This document shows positions 16,478-24,166 of a stretch of 64,000 nucleotides of DNA, piece after piece. Position 1 is the first letter of the stretch; the number at the start of each line of letters is the position of its first letter. Below the pieces are notes generated by a model, which saw nothing but the letters and a program-made list of their open reading frames with translations, made no database searches and was not told the origin of the DNA. The translations under genes were made by a program, and so were the position numbers. This DNA comes from a virus, in the IMG/VR virus record IMGVR_UViG_3300031455_000001, positions 62,001 through 126,000 of that record; one strand, given 5' to 3'.

Positions 16478-16639
16478 TTTATTTTCCCCCTTTGATTCTA
16501 ATTCGTGTTGTGCTTTTCTACTCATCTTCACCAATTACACTCAACAGAAAATCACTTAAACATTGCTCTTTTTATGCAAGATTTCAGAAATCCTACCTAC
16601 CGAAACGACACCTCCTTTTACTCTCCCCATCTACTCGAA

Positions 16640-16825
16640 CTACGCATTGAGTCTTTTTCCATTAGGTTCTCCAAGAAGCCTATTTGCTTTGCAATATAAA
16701 AAGTATTGGTCATTGTGTGAAATACGCATATTTTCATTGGTACTTCTGGATTCAAGATATACGCTATAATAAGTTTTGACAAAACCTTCAAGTTCTGAAA
16801 TCCTATCTTCCAATTCTTCAGACAT
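16640..16825 (-). CDS. small helical hypothetical protein
   Basis: A 61-residue protein, MSEELEDRISELEGFVKTYY ..., start at 16825 behind GAAAGGAGGATTTTT. Helical, charged N-terminus; function unknown. Confidence 0.6.
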   Translation of the reverse strand: MSEELEDRISELEGFVKTYYSVYLESRSTNENMRISHNDQYFLYCKANRLLGEPNGKRLNA

Positions 16826-16899
16826 AAAAATCCTCCTTTCGCACATTAGGTTTTCAGTTCAGTATTTGGTTCCACTGACCGACCGTTTGATCGAACGGC

Positions 16900-17034
16900 T
16901 CACTTCATACATTTTTCACAATGTTTAAATGGATAGCCTTTCGATAATTCCACAACTCCGCATTTAGGGCAATGATCTTTGTTTAGCCAATCATACATTT
17001 CTTTTTCTTCATCTGATTGTTTAGTCAATTCCAT
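16900..17034 (-). CDS. mini zinc-ribbon protein
   Basis: A 44-residue protein with CPKCG near residue 22 and CEKC near 39, a compact zinc ribbon. Ribosome binding site AGGAGGG; an in-frame TTG three codons later has better spacing. Stop lies in a joint repeat. Confidence 0.58.
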   Translation of the reverse strand: MELTKQSDEEKEMYDWLNKDHCPKCGVVELSKGYPFKHCEKCMK

Positions 17035-17052
17035 CCCTCCTATTTGTTCGTA

Positions 17053-17226
17053 CTACGCTGTATGATACTTATACTCTTTGATTCTTTCGTGGCTAATTTG
17101 GTGATAGTAGCTAACTTTTATCATTCCTTTACATTGATTACATTTGTATATTTCAGCTATATAACCAACTTGAAGCATATCATCAACGCATTTTGTATCG
17201 TTATTTTTGCATTTAATACAAAACAT
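17053..17226 (-). CDS. mini zinc-ribbon protein
   Basis: A 57-residue protein with CIKC at residues 3-6 and CNQC near 29-32, likely one zinc. Start behind GGAGGGGAAATAG. Confidence 0.6.
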   Translation of the reverse strand: MFCIKCKNNDTKCVDDMLQVGYIAEIYKCNQCKGMIKVSYYHQISHERIKEYKYHTA

Positions 17227-17301
17227 CTATTTCCCCTCCTAGTTTGTTTCAACAGTCCTGCTGTTTATTCGTACTATGTGACATGTAATTTTGGTTATGC
17301 C

Positions 17302-17520
17302 CTACTTTATTTCCTTTAATATTGGACGAACACCTATCGCAATACTCACGCCATTCATAGCATAAAAGATGGTTTTAGCCGAATAATATTCGTGGTTTTT
17401 TCCTATTTTTGCAGCTTTATTTAGTTCTTCCAATATATCTTTATATTCTCGTTTAAGTGCTTCTACATCACTTTCACTTAAATTGCAATAGTCCTTAATT
17501 TCAAATTCTAGCTCGTACAT
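17302..17520 (-). CDS. hypothetical protein
   Basis: A 72-residue protein, MYELEFEIKDYCNLSESDVE ..., N-terminal acidic strand then helices. Start behind AGAGGAGATTATCAAT. Function unknown. Confidence 0.62.
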   Translation of the reverse strand: MYELEFEIKDYCNLSESDVEALKREYKDILEELNKAAKIGKNHEYYSAKTIFYAMNGVSIAIGVRPILKEIK

Positions 17521-17560
17521 ATTGATAATCTCCTCTTTTGTAATTGTACCGCACCATTTA

Positions 17561-17887
17561 TTAATAGGATGAAATTTTTGTTCCCGTGTTCAAGAAGATC
17601 CCCTTAACCTTTTTCCCTTGCATTAGCTCAAATTCAGCCACTTCATATCCCATTTCTAATGCCTTTAGAACCATTTCATCATAAATGTAAGCGTGAGCAC
17701 GTTCTTTTCCATGTCCGCAACAACTGAGTCCCATTGTCGCTAATCCACTTGCTAAGAGTGAGGACAACTCTTTTGCAATACAATCATCTACACAAAAGCT
17801 CTCTTTCTCGTAAAGATGCTGGATAGAAGGATGAAAATTCTCTCTTTTCATGATTACTCCACCACTATATCTTGTTCCTAAACACAT
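17561..17887 (-). CDS. cysteine-rich hypothetical protein
   Basis: A 108-residue protein, MCLGTRYSGGVIMKRENFHP ... with CVDDC and LSCCGHGKERAHAYIYDE. Several Cys/His could bind metal. Start at 17887 is supported by TAGGAGGGGTAAT; an in-frame ATG 12 codons later also exists. Function unknown. Confidence 0.6.
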   Translation of the reverse strand: MCLGTRYSGGVIMKRENFHPSIQHLYEKESFCVDDCIAKELSSLLASGLATMGLSCCGHGKERAHAYIYDEMVLKALEMGYEVAEFELMQGKKVKGIFLNTGTKISSY

Positions 17888-17941
17888 ATTACCCCTCCTA
17901 TATCGTGCGGTTAGATCACGACGCAATTTATTCTAACGGAA

Positions 17942-18085
17942 TTAATAAACTTCACCAGTATCAGACTCTTGTTCAGCGCATGGCATACACCACATTTGAC
18001 CTTCCTCGTCCATGATAAAGTCGTAATTAAATTTGTCGGTTGGTAGTGTTTCTTTTTTGCAAAAAATACATTCCTTAACCGACAG
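17942..18085 (-). pseudogene. zinc-ribbon gene truncated at a joint repeat
   Basis: An open frame encodes ECIFCKKE ... WCMPCAEQE and a normal stop, a zinc ribbon like its neighbours. It has no ATG, GTG or TTG and no ribosome binding site: the joint repeat (18077-18103) runs straight into the coding sequence. The start was probably lost by recombination at the repeat; a CTG start at 18085 is the only alternative. Confidence 0.45.
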
Positions 18086-18098
18086 TTTACTCGAACGG

Positions 18099-18308
18099 TT
18101 AATTTTCTATAGCAGCCCAACCCGAATCTAAATAGTTCCCTTCCCAATCTTCATACATTTCTTGAATAGCTTTTTCCAGTTCCTCTTCACTTTGGGAATT
18201 TAAATCCTCTTGTGTGAATCCTAGTTCTTCCAACGTTGAAATTTCTTCTTCTACCTCTCTACCTAATGCTACAGCGAACCTTATTTTAGTCTTTAATGTA
18301 TATTTCAT
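18099..18308 (-). CDS. acidic helical hypothetical protein
   Basis: A 69-residue protein, MKYTLKTKIRFAVALGREVE ... with an acidic C-terminal half. Start behind GAAGGAGACACAGTAA, two bases after the upstream stop. Its stop TAA is the first base group of the joint repeat. Confidence 0.62.
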   Translation of the reverse strand: MKYTLKTKIRFAVALGREVEEEISTLEELGFTQEDLNSQSEEELEKAIQEMYEDWEGNYLDSGWAAIEN

Positions 18309-18449
18309 TTACTGTGTCTCCTTCTCGATAATTGCTTTTATTTCTTTGTAACCTTGTTCAATACCCTCTCTTTGTTCATCCTCTAAATCACCAGTAATGT
18401 AATGGTCAAAAAGGTGGTTCAAAATATCAATAAGGTCTTTTTTCTCCAT
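18309..18449 (-). CDS. 46-residue helical protein
   Basis: MEKKDLIDILNHLFDHYITG ... ending IIEKETQ. Ribosome binding site TAGGAGAGGATTGAG; directly coupled to the 18308 gene. Confidence 0.55.
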   Translation of the reverse strand: MEKKDLIDILNHLFDHYITGDLEDEQREGIEQGYKEIKAIIEKETQ

Positions 18450-18553
18450 CTCAATCCTCTCCTATTTGGTTCTATAGCTCGGTTCGTTAAATGGAGTATC
18501 CGATTTGTAATTCAACCCCAACAACCATCTTGCTTTCTATGCAGTTGAACAGA

Positions 18554-18757
18554 TCAACAATGCTTGGTTTTTATAATTTGCTTCCTCGATTGAATCTCTT
18601 CACTGTGAAATGGATTGTAGTCTTCTGAGTTATGGTATAGAACTGTTGTTTCTAGAGTCGTTCGGTAGTCACCTTCATAAATATTTACTTCAATTGCCAG
18701 TTCATTGTCGCGAATCATTTCAACGATAGTTTGTTTAATTAGCTTTTTATTTAACAT
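18554..18757 (-). CDS. hypothetical protein
   Basis: A 67-residue protein, MLNKKLIKQTIVEMIRDNEL ..., helix then beta strands. Start behind AAAAGGTGATAGTCT. Function unknown. Confidence 0.6.
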   Translation of the reverse strand: MLNKKLIKQTIVEMIRDNELAIEVNIYEGDYRTTLETTVLYHNSEDYNPFHSEEIQSRKQIIKTKHC

Positions 18758-18778
18758 AGACTATCACCTTTTCTTTTT

Positions 18779-18946
18779 TTATTTAGAAAGTATGAGATTC
18801 AACTTCTTCACCATACTCGTTTGGCATTCATCACAAACGTCACTGTATTTACTGTTTATAGTGTCTCTTTCACCACATATAGTACACTCATCAGTTATTT
18901 TAATATTGCTTTTAAGACTATCTTTAAAGTTAAATTCTTTCTTCAT
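18779..18946 (-). CDS. mini zinc-ribbon protein
   Basis: A 55-residue protein with CTICG near residue 21 and CDEC near 38. Ribosome binding site AAGGTGATAGTAAG. Zinc binding is likely; role unknown. Confidence 0.6.
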   Translation of the reverse strand: MKKEFNFKDSLKSNIKITDECTICGERDTINSKYSDVCDECQTSMVKKLNLILSK

Positions 18947-18960
18947 CTTACTATCACCTT

Positions 18961-19353
18961 CTATCCGTAAACAAGTTCATTGAACAATGCGTATTGTACA
19001 ATACAGTCGGCAGTTGTCGCATCCCCGTTTTCAATATTTGAGTCATGAGGTCTTCTTTTATAGTTCATTGCATAGCCATCGATTAATTTATCTAATGTTA
19101 ATTCCCAAATCTCATCTTCGTCTTCTGAGTCAGAAAATTCAACCGATTTTCCTTCTAATAATAGTTTTGTCGCCCACAAAGATGCAGGCTCATCACTTGG
19201 CTTATCAATCCAATCTTCGCCTATATTTTCTAATCTAGCCCAATAACCAATTCCACCCTCTATTGCACTAATTATAATGTTTGATATATCGTTTGCGCTT
19301 AGTTCTTTTTCGACAACCGCAATTCCCACGATTTCGCTACCAAATTCCAACAT
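18961..19353 (-). CDS. conserved phage protein with GDATTADCIVQYALF end
   Basis: A 130-residue protein. It carries the segments DISNIIISAIEGGIGYWA, WELTLDKLIDGYAMN and NGDATTADCIVQYALF, a set found together in many phage proteins of unknown function. Start at 19353 behind AGGAGTGATTGAT. A 31-bp repeat ends 16 bp upstream of its start codon. Confidence 0.7.
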   Translation of the reverse strand: MLEFGSEIVGIAVVEKELSANDISNIIISAIEGGIGYWARLENIGEDWIDKPSDEPASLWATKLLLEGKSVEFSDSEDEDEIWELTLDKLIDGYAMNYKRRPHDSNIENGDATTADCIVQYALFNELVYG

Positions 19354-19368
19354 ATCAATCACTCCTAT

Positions 19369-19399
19369 TTTAGCAATATTTTAACGTTTCTGTTATATG
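19369..19399 (-). repeat. 31-bp operator-like repeat, copy 3
   Basis: TTTAGCAATATTTTAACG then TTTCTGTTATATG: conserved outer parts, diverged centre. It lies between the lipoprotein stop (19406) and the ribosome binding site of the 19353 gene. Confidence 0.6.
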
Positions 19400-19405
19400 A
19401 TTTAA

Positions 19406-19717
19406 TTATTTCAGTCTGTACTCCCAATCAGTAACTTCTCCGTCAACATACATGACTTTTAACACATAGGTTTTAGAGTATTCATCAAATCCTTGTGTAA
19501 AGAAGGCGGTTCCACTAATTTCATATAGATTATCCTTAACTTCAACAATTTCCGTCATTGACTTTGAAGATAATTCCATTTTCTCTTGATATCCTAAATC
19601 CATATTCTCAGTTAAAATTTGTACTGCATCATCAAACACCTTGTCATCACTTACAGAAGAACACGCTGTCAAAAGTACCACCATCATCATAACAGATAAG
19701 AATTTAATTGCCTTCAT
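19406..19717 (-). CDS. small lipoprotein
   Basis: A 103-residue protein with a lipoprotein signal, MKAIKFLSVMMMVVLLTACS, lipobox LTAC. The mature part alternates helices and strands. Second lipoprotein of the accessory region. Promoter at 19768. Confidence 0.75.
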   Translation of the reverse strand: MKAIKFLSVMMMVVLLTACSSVSDDKVFDDAVQILTENMDLGYQEKMELSSKSMTEIVEVKDNLYEISGTAFFTQGFDEYSKTYVLKVMYVDGEVTDWEYRLK

Positions 19718-19767
19718 AAAACATCAACCTCTCTTTATTTAATTTTTTTATCCTTTTCTATAAGTTA

Positions 19768-19796
19768 ATTATATCATAATTTTTATCTTTCGTCAA
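19768..19796 (-). promoter_or_regulatory. sigma-A promoter of the 19.7-15.9 kb unit
   Basis: Minus strand TTGACG (19791-19796), 17-bp spacer ending TTATGA, TATAAT (19768-19773). Confidence 0.7.
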
Positions 19797-19845
19797 GCGA
19801 TAATTGATTAAAAAAATAATTATATTTTGTTTTTGTGGCGATTGT

Positions 19846-20211
19846 TTACTCGTCTTTCTCTTTTGTCAATGATTTTAATATTTCATACAAAGTATCTGGA
19901 TCTAATTTCCATGCACCCTTTCCTTCTCTTTCCTGTGCATATTCAAAAACCTTGATCCATTCTTTACTTATGCTTGATGATTTTAGAAATTCCTTATTGA
20001 TTCTTTTTAATACAGCTTTTTCAATGCTTTCTAAATTTAATGATTGCTCTATCGATTTTTCCACTTTCATTAAAACATTATTGACTGCTGATTCAATGTT
20101 TTCTGGATTGTGTTTTTCTAACAGTGTTATAATTTTCTCATTCTGCTTTTTGATGAGACTCATTTCTTTTTCAAGATCATCAATTCGCCTAGCCAACGGT
20201 TTTTCTACCAC
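19846..20211 (-). CDS. coiled-coil hypothetical protein
   Basis: A 121-residue protein. The first ~45 residues are a heptad coiled coil (ARRIDDLEKEMSLIKKQNEK ...), the C-terminal part (KEWIKVFEYAQEREGKGAWK) is a compact helical segment. Start GTG at 20211 behind AAGGTGG. Possibly an oligomeric adaptor. Confidence 0.65.
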   Translation of the reverse strand: MVEKPLARRIDDLEKEMSLIKKQNEKIITLLEKHNPENIESAVNNVLMKVEKSIEQSLNLESIEKAVLKRINKEFLKSSSISKEWIKVFEYAQEREGKGAWKLDPDTLYEILKSLTKEKDE

Positions 20212-20223
20212 GATGCAACCACC

Positions 20224-20478
20224 TTATTCGATAGTATCAAGTTGAGCTGGTGTGACGGTCAACGTATAGGGAAGACCACCTGTCTTTGATAATCCAAAAT
20301 AACCCATCCTTGAAACCACCACTACTGTGAAATCTACACCTTGAAACTTGACCTTATCACCTTTTAGAATCCCATTATAACCAATTATATGAGGAAATTC
20401 ACATTGCTCCAACGCAATAGTCGATATCCCATCTTCATTTTCATTGGCTTCATACCATTTATAAGGTTTTAGTTTCAT
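20224..20478 (-). CDS. beta-rich hypothetical protein
   Basis: An 84-residue protein with KGDKVKFQGVDFTVVVVSRM in the middle, an SH3-like strand pattern. It overlaps the upstream gene by 20 bp. Function unknown. Confidence 0.65.
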   Translation of the reverse strand: MKLKPYKWYEANENEDGISTIALEQCEFPHIIGYNGILKGDKVKFQGVDFTVVVVSRMGYFGLSKTGGLPYTLTVTPAQLDTIE

Positions 20479-20671
20479 CTACACCGTCTCCCTCCAGTTC
20501 GCTAATGTGATAAGTAGTAACTTTTCCATTCTTGCCTTTGACTCTTTTCTTCTGCCTCTTAACAGGTGTATAGGTTTGAGCCATTTTTAATCTATTTCTT
20601 AGCTCCCAATATTCTTCTCGTTCTTTTTCAAATTCAGCTTTAGTTTGATTAGCTTTGCGTTTGAGTCCCAT
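20459..20671 (-). CDS. basic hypothetical protein
   Basis: A 70-residue lysine/arginine-rich protein, MGLKRKANQTKAEFEKEREE ... VKRQKKRVKGKNGKVTTYH. Start at 20671 behind GGAGGGATAAGA. Charge suggests nucleic-acid binding. Confidence 0.62.
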   Translation of the reverse strand: MGLKRKANQTKAEFEKEREEYWELRNRLKMAQTYTPVKRQKKRVKGKNGKVTTYHISELEGDGVDETKTL

Positions 20672-20736
20672 TCTTATCCCTCCAATAAAATTATCAGCCA
20701 ATTTTATCATATGTAAAAATGTTTTACATCTTTAAA

Positions 20737-20952
20737 TCATAACACTTTAATCTTTTGTATATAATTAAAAACAATACGAATCTCTTCTCCAGTGTTTAAA
20801 TCATTGCAAACTAAAACAATGTCTCTGTCTCTTCTACTAATTCCTTTAAATCCCAATCTCTGCACTTCAACTTCAACTTCATGAGACATACGATACACTT
20901 GTACTCTCAATTTCTTTCCGACATAGTCTTTTATGCTTACTTCTCTACCCAA
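20737..20952 (-). CDS. beta-rich basic hypothetical protein
   Basis: A 71-residue protein, start TTG at 20952 behind AGGAGGATGATGAGGA. Strand-rich (KKLRVQVYRMSHEVEVEVQR ...). Function unknown. Confidence 0.6.
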   Translation of the reverse strand: MGREVSIKDYVGKKLRVQVYRMSHEVEVEVQRLGFKGISRRDRDIVLVCNDLNTGEEIRIVFNYIQKIKVL

Positions 20953-20991
20953 TCCTCATCATCCTCCTGTTTTAATTATATTAAACATATA

Positions 20992-21013
20992 ACCACACCT
21001 TATAAGATGTGGT
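20992..21013 (-). terminator. hairpin terminator
   Basis: ACCACA(C)CTT / AAG(A)TGTGGT stem just after the stop at 21037. Confidence 0.65.
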
Positions 21014-21036
21014 CTTTTATTGATTTTAGTCTCTTA

Positions 21037-21540
21037 TTAATTATTTTTGATTTCTTCAATAAAATCATTTATGTCGTCATGTATATTACTGAAGGTATTA
21101 TTGTTATCATAAGATTCAGATATGTTTCTAATTCCGCTTTTTATATAAGACATATCTAATGAGTCAATATCTAAATCACATTCAGAGAGAAATGCATTCA
21201 TTTTATCAACCATTATATTAAAAACCATTATATCTAGATTATCATAAAGAGATCGTGTGTAGTATTGGTAGTAGCCAGCTTTCATGAAGTCTTCAATATT
21301 AGTGCAACCTTCTGTCAAACCTTCGCTAACAGCTTCTTCTATATACTCTCTGATATCTTTTGCGTTCTCCCACAGATCATGGGTGTAAATGGGTATGAAA
21401 TTGTCTGCAATTTCTGAGATTGCATCACAAAGGTAGACATCATCATTGTAGTCTGAAACAAAAGAATTTAAAGCGTCTTCCTCATTTTTTAAATTTTGTA
21501 AAAGCTTATAATCATCTTTAACAATAATCTCTGTTGTCAT
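21037..21540 (-). CDS. acidic hypothetical protein
   Basis: A 167-residue, acidic, asparagine-rich helical protein (MTTEIIVKDDYKLLQNLKNE ...). Start at 21540 behind AAGGGAGTGCTTGTTT. Function unknown; last gene before the 20992 terminator. Confidence 0.65.
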   Translation of the reverse strand: MTTEIIVKDDYKLLQNLKNEEDALNSFVSDYNDDVYLCDAISEIADNFIPIYTHDLWENAKDIREYIEEAVSEGLTEGCTNIEDFMKAGYYQYYTRSLYDNLDIMVFNIMVDKMNAFLSECDLDIDSLDMSYIKSGIRNISESYDNNNTFSNIHDDINDFIEEIKNN

Positions 21541-21594
21541 AAACAAGCACTCCCTTATGTTATGATTTATTACGTCTGACAAACCATTGGGCAA

Positions 21595-21915
21595 TTACTT
21601 AATAATGATCGTTGAGTGATAGTTGTTTCTGATCGCCAACATTCTACAAGTAGTCAATCTTCTACCTGTTTTCATTATCCATCCCACACCTTCATTAAAG
21701 GTTATTGGTATGCATTCAGAGTCAAGTATCACATCGCTTGTTTCACCCATAAATCGACCATTGATAGTTCCATCTGTCATAAGATTAACATTTGTAAGAT
21801 AGATGTAGAAATCTTGTTCAGAACTAAAAATCACCTTATCATCTTTCACTACTTCGAAGTTGTCCTCATTATTAAAGATCACATTTACTCTTTTGTTTCT
21901 CATAGGTTTTCTCAT
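21595..21915 (-). CDS. hypothetical protein
   Basis: A 106-residue beta-rich protein (MRKPMRNKRVNVIFNNEDNF ... TTCRMLAIRNNYHS). Start behind GAGAGGATTGATACAAC. Function unknown. Confidence 0.65.
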   Translation of the reverse strand: MRKPMRNKRVNVIFNNEDNFEVVKDDKVIFSSEQDFYIYLTNVNLMTDGTINGRFMGETSDVILDSECIPITFNEGVGWIMKTGRRLTTCRMLAIRNNYHSTIIIK

Positions 21916-22070
21916 GTTGTATCAATCCTCTCGTATAGTTGCTTTATACGATTATTATATGCACTTATTGAGGATTTTATACTTATCAATGACTAGGATT
22001 TTATTTTTATTTGTCACTCAAAAATGTGCTTAAATAACTGTATTAATCATATTAACACTCCTTTTGGTAA

Positions 22071-22090
22071 AAGGGAGAAAAATCTCCCTT
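22071..22090 (-). terminator. hairpin terminator after the peptidase gene
   Basis: AAGGGAGA AAAA TCTCCCTT, a perfect 8-bp stem with a 4-nt loop directly at the stop of the 22092 gene. Confidence 0.75.
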
Positions 22091-22091
22091 G

Positions 22092-23123
22092 TTAAATACG
22101 TCTCAATTGAAACATTAGATCCCTTAATGATTCTCTGCTTAATACTACTTCATTGTCACCTTGTTGAATTACTGCATGATCTCCTACCTCATAAGCCCAC
22201 ACATCTCCGTTTTCATCGTTTACTTCTGCCCAGATTTCTTCTTCTGCCCAATCACTTGCATAGTTGTAAGCTGAACTGCTGTAACCAAAATCGTTATGTC
22301 TATCTTTTGGATACCAAGCTTTAACCCACTTGTTTTCGTTGGGTACTTCGTTGAACTTTTCACAGTGTAAATTGATGATTGCAAATGTTTGCATAATAAG
22401 CCGAACCGTGTCTCCCATGTCGCTTAGTGATACAAACTCTCTGTCTGTATGTTCGTTCATGTAGCCAGCGCTTAAGTTGATTGAATTTACTCCATTTTGT
22501 GCAAAAGTCATTGCATCTGAGATGCCACCTCCAACACATGCCCAATCCTGCTCAATCAAACCAGAAACATTCTCCATGAACTCACCTACAGAATCACTAC
22601 AGAATGCCATTCCACAGCCTACAACGATATCTCGATTGCCTCTACGATCAACAACAATTGCCAAATCAGCATCTTCATAGAATCTCGGGTCAATTTTTTC
22701 CGATCCAACACAACCTACCTCTTCTTCTCTAGAGAAAGCAACTTTCACAGTGCCATTAAATCCTTCAAGTTGTTTAAGATTTCTAAGAACAGTCAGTACA
22801 ATTGCAATCCCTGCTCGGTCATCCGCTCCTAAAATAGCAGGCTTACCAGATGGAAGTTCCGCATTGATCATCCCATCTACTTCAACCAACACCTTATCTC
22901 TCATCACTCCACTAACCGTGTCCATGTGAGCCGATAGTAAAACCGTTGCACCTTTTCCATTTCCCATTTTCTTCTCTGCTAAAAGATTGCCATAATGATC
23001 CACCTTAACCATGTCTACTAGTGGAGTTAAAACAGGAATTAAATGCTCTCTAACTGGAGCCTCCATTCCACTCACTCCATATATGTTAAGTAGGTCAATC
23101 AGTTGTTCTCTCATTAGTTTCAT
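22092..23123 (-). CDS. M20/M42-type zinc aminopeptidase-like protein
   Basis: About 343 residues with the metal-binding order of dinuclear zinc peptidases of clan MH: LLSAHMDTV near residue 65, the bridging Asp in ILGADDRAGIAI near 97, catalytic EEEVGC near 134, a VVD segment, and HTDREF near 225. Family members (tripeptidase PepT, M42 aminopeptidases) trim short peptides in the cytoplasm. The last ~80 residues (DNEVVLSRESLRDLMFQL ...) look like an added domain. Own promoter (23162) and terminator (22071) make it a single-gene unit. A peptidase is unusual in a phage accessory region; signal-peptide processing is only a speculation. Confidence 0.82.
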   Translation of the reverse strand: MKLMREQLIDLLNIYGVSGMEAPVREHLIPVLTPLVDMVKVDHYGNLLAEKKMGNGKGATVLLSAHMDTVSGVMRDKVLVEVDGMINAELPSGKPAILGADDRAGIAIVLTVLRNLKQLEGFNGTVKVAFSREEEVGCVGSEKIDPRFYEDADLAIVVDRRGNRDIVVGCGMAFCSDSVGEFMENVSGLIEQDWACVGGGISDAMTFAQNGVNSINLSAGYMNEHTDREFVSLSDMGDTVRLIMQTFAIINLHCEKFNEVPNENKWVKAWYPKDRHNDFGYSSSAYNYASDWAEEEIWAEVNDENGDVWAYEVGDHAVIQQGDNEVVLSRESLRDLMFQLRRI

Positions 23124-23161
23124 TAGCATCTGCCCCTTTAATTGTTTTTCTTATTATATTA

Positions 23162-23190
23162 AGTATACTATAATTTATTGCTTTTGTCAA
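23162..23190 (-). promoter_or_regulatory. sigma-A promoter of the peptidase gene
   Basis: Minus strand TTGACA (23185-23190), 17-bp spacer ending TTATAG, TATACT (23162-23167). The -35 is flanked by part of the palindrome described at 26786. Confidence 0.75.
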
Positions 23191-23210
23191 GAGATTATTT
23201 AAAGCTTTCT

Positions 23211-23855
23211 CTAATTTCTTTTTACATATTCTTTCTCCATATGTAATCGTTCTAATAAATTTTGATTCATAGCGCTTAACTGTGCATCTTCGATTTCTTC
23301 TATCCTCATTTTCACTTCTTCTATTTCACTATTGAAGCTTTTCAACAACTCAATAGTTGCTTCTTTAATCTCACTTAAGATTTCACCATTATAACTTATT
23401 GATTCAATAAGTGTCTTATATATAGTTATAAGTGTTATCTCGTATCTAATCATCGTATAGGAGTACGGCTCAATGTCTTCATGGGTCGATAACATGGTGT
23501 GAATATTTTTAGCATGATTTATAACTACGTAATCACCACTATGATAAAATTGATTATATTCGTCAAGACAAGCGGTATACCCACCTGTGATTAGATGATT
23601 TTTAAAAACTTCACTAACTAAGGATTTTAATGGCACATGTTCATAAATGAAGTTATCGTCACGGTGATAGAATGCTATAATGTTTTTACTTTTGTAAATT
23701 CTGAAATGAGAAAACTCAATTGGATCGATCGCACCTGAGTCTATATTCTCTAGAATCATCTGTAAATATTTTAATGTATTGAATTTAATATCTTCAACAG
23801 CTCGATCCTCACTTTTATTGAATAACCTTTTAAAGATATTGTTTAGAAAACACAC
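23211..23855 (-). CDS. hypothetical protein with C-terminal coiled coil
   Basis: A 214-residue protein, GTG start at 23855 behind GGAGG. N-terminal part mixed, C-terminal ~50 residues helical and charged (EIEEVKMRIEEIEDAQLS ...). Function unknown. Own promoter at 23877. Confidence 0.68.
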   Translation of the reverse strand: MCFLNNIFKRLFNKSEDRAVEDIKFNTLKYLQMILENIDSGAIDPIEFSHFRIYKSKNIIAFYHRDDNFIYEHVPLKSLVSEVFKNHLITGGYTACLDEYNQFYHSGDYVVINHAKNIHTMLSTHEDIEPYSYTMIRYEITLITIYKTLIESISYNGEILSEIKEATIELLKSFNSEIEEVKMRIEEIEDAQLSAMNQNLLERLHMEKEYVKRN

Positions 23856-23876
23856 AGCTAACGCCTCCTTTATTTA

Positions 23877-23905
23877 AGTATACCATTATTTATTGTTATT
23901 GTAAA
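23877..23905 (-). promoter_or_regulatory. sigma-A promoter abutting a 21-bp hairpin
   Basis: Minus strand TTTACA (23900-23905), 17-bp spacer ending AATAATGG, TATACT (23877-23882). The hairpin at 23908-23955 ends 2 bp upstream of the -35. Confidence 0.7.
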
Positions 23906-23907
23906 GT

Positions 23908-23955
23908 CCTATTTTAATACAGCCTCTTACAAGAAAGAGGCTGTATTAAAATAGG
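23908..23955 (-). terminator. long hairpin terminator, 21-bp stem
   Basis: CCTATTTTAATACAGCCTCTT pairs perfectly with its complement at 23935-23955 around a 6-nt loop. The right arm overlaps the last codons of the 23927 gene. It insulates the promoter at 23877. Confidence 0.75.
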
Positions 23956-24166
23956 TTTCAACATGGTCTGGATCATCCCAAGTAGACCACAGGGTGGTGG
24001 AGTCTTCATTAATATGAAGCCTATACGCTACTAAACCATTACTAGGGTATATCTCCAATTTATACTCTCTGCCATCAACCCTGTCAGTAACATTGACGAA
24101 CTGACTTAAACCATGAAAAGAACCGAATAAAGATTGAATGTACAATAATTGTTGTTTATTATCCAT
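23927..24166 (-). CDS. hypothetical protein
   Basis: A 79-residue protein, MDNKQQLLYIQSLFGSFHGL ..., strand-rich centre and WSTWDDPDHVETYF end. Its last codons are part of the terminator stem. Function unknown. Confidence 0.62.
   Translation of the reverse strand: MDNKQQLLYIQSLFGSFHGLSQFVNVTDRVDGREYKLEIYPSNGLVAYRLHINEDSTTLWSTWDDPDHVETYFNTASFL

Larger units (their letters stand above)
13748..18492 (-). repeat. family of ~35-bp intergenic joint repeats (about 15 copies)
   Basis: Between almost every gene here lies a degenerate element reading, on the plus strand, TTGGTTCAACTGTC, G/CGAC, wGTTTATTCGAACGGTTAATC. The last part includes the stop codon of the gene to its right, and the first abuts the ribosome binding site of the gene to its left. 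Fuller copies: 13748-13781, 14081-14118, 14702-14739, 14981-15016, 15279-15318, 16866-16902, 17243-17277. Half or degenerate copies: 14391-14408, 15556-15571, 15686-15703, 16629-16645, 17043-17056, 17900-17947, 18077-18103, 18465-18492. The best copies hold the palindrome ACTGTCCGACAGT. Confidence 0.72.

Noticed and set aside
13742-18105. LexA/SOS boxes in the TTCGAACGG motifs
   Set aside because: The spacing of CGAAC and GTTCG does not match the Bacillus LexA box, and they lie after stop codons, not in promoters.
13748-18492. CRISPR-like array
   Set aside because: Repeats are degenerate, unevenly spaced and separated by whole genes, not spacers; no cas genes.
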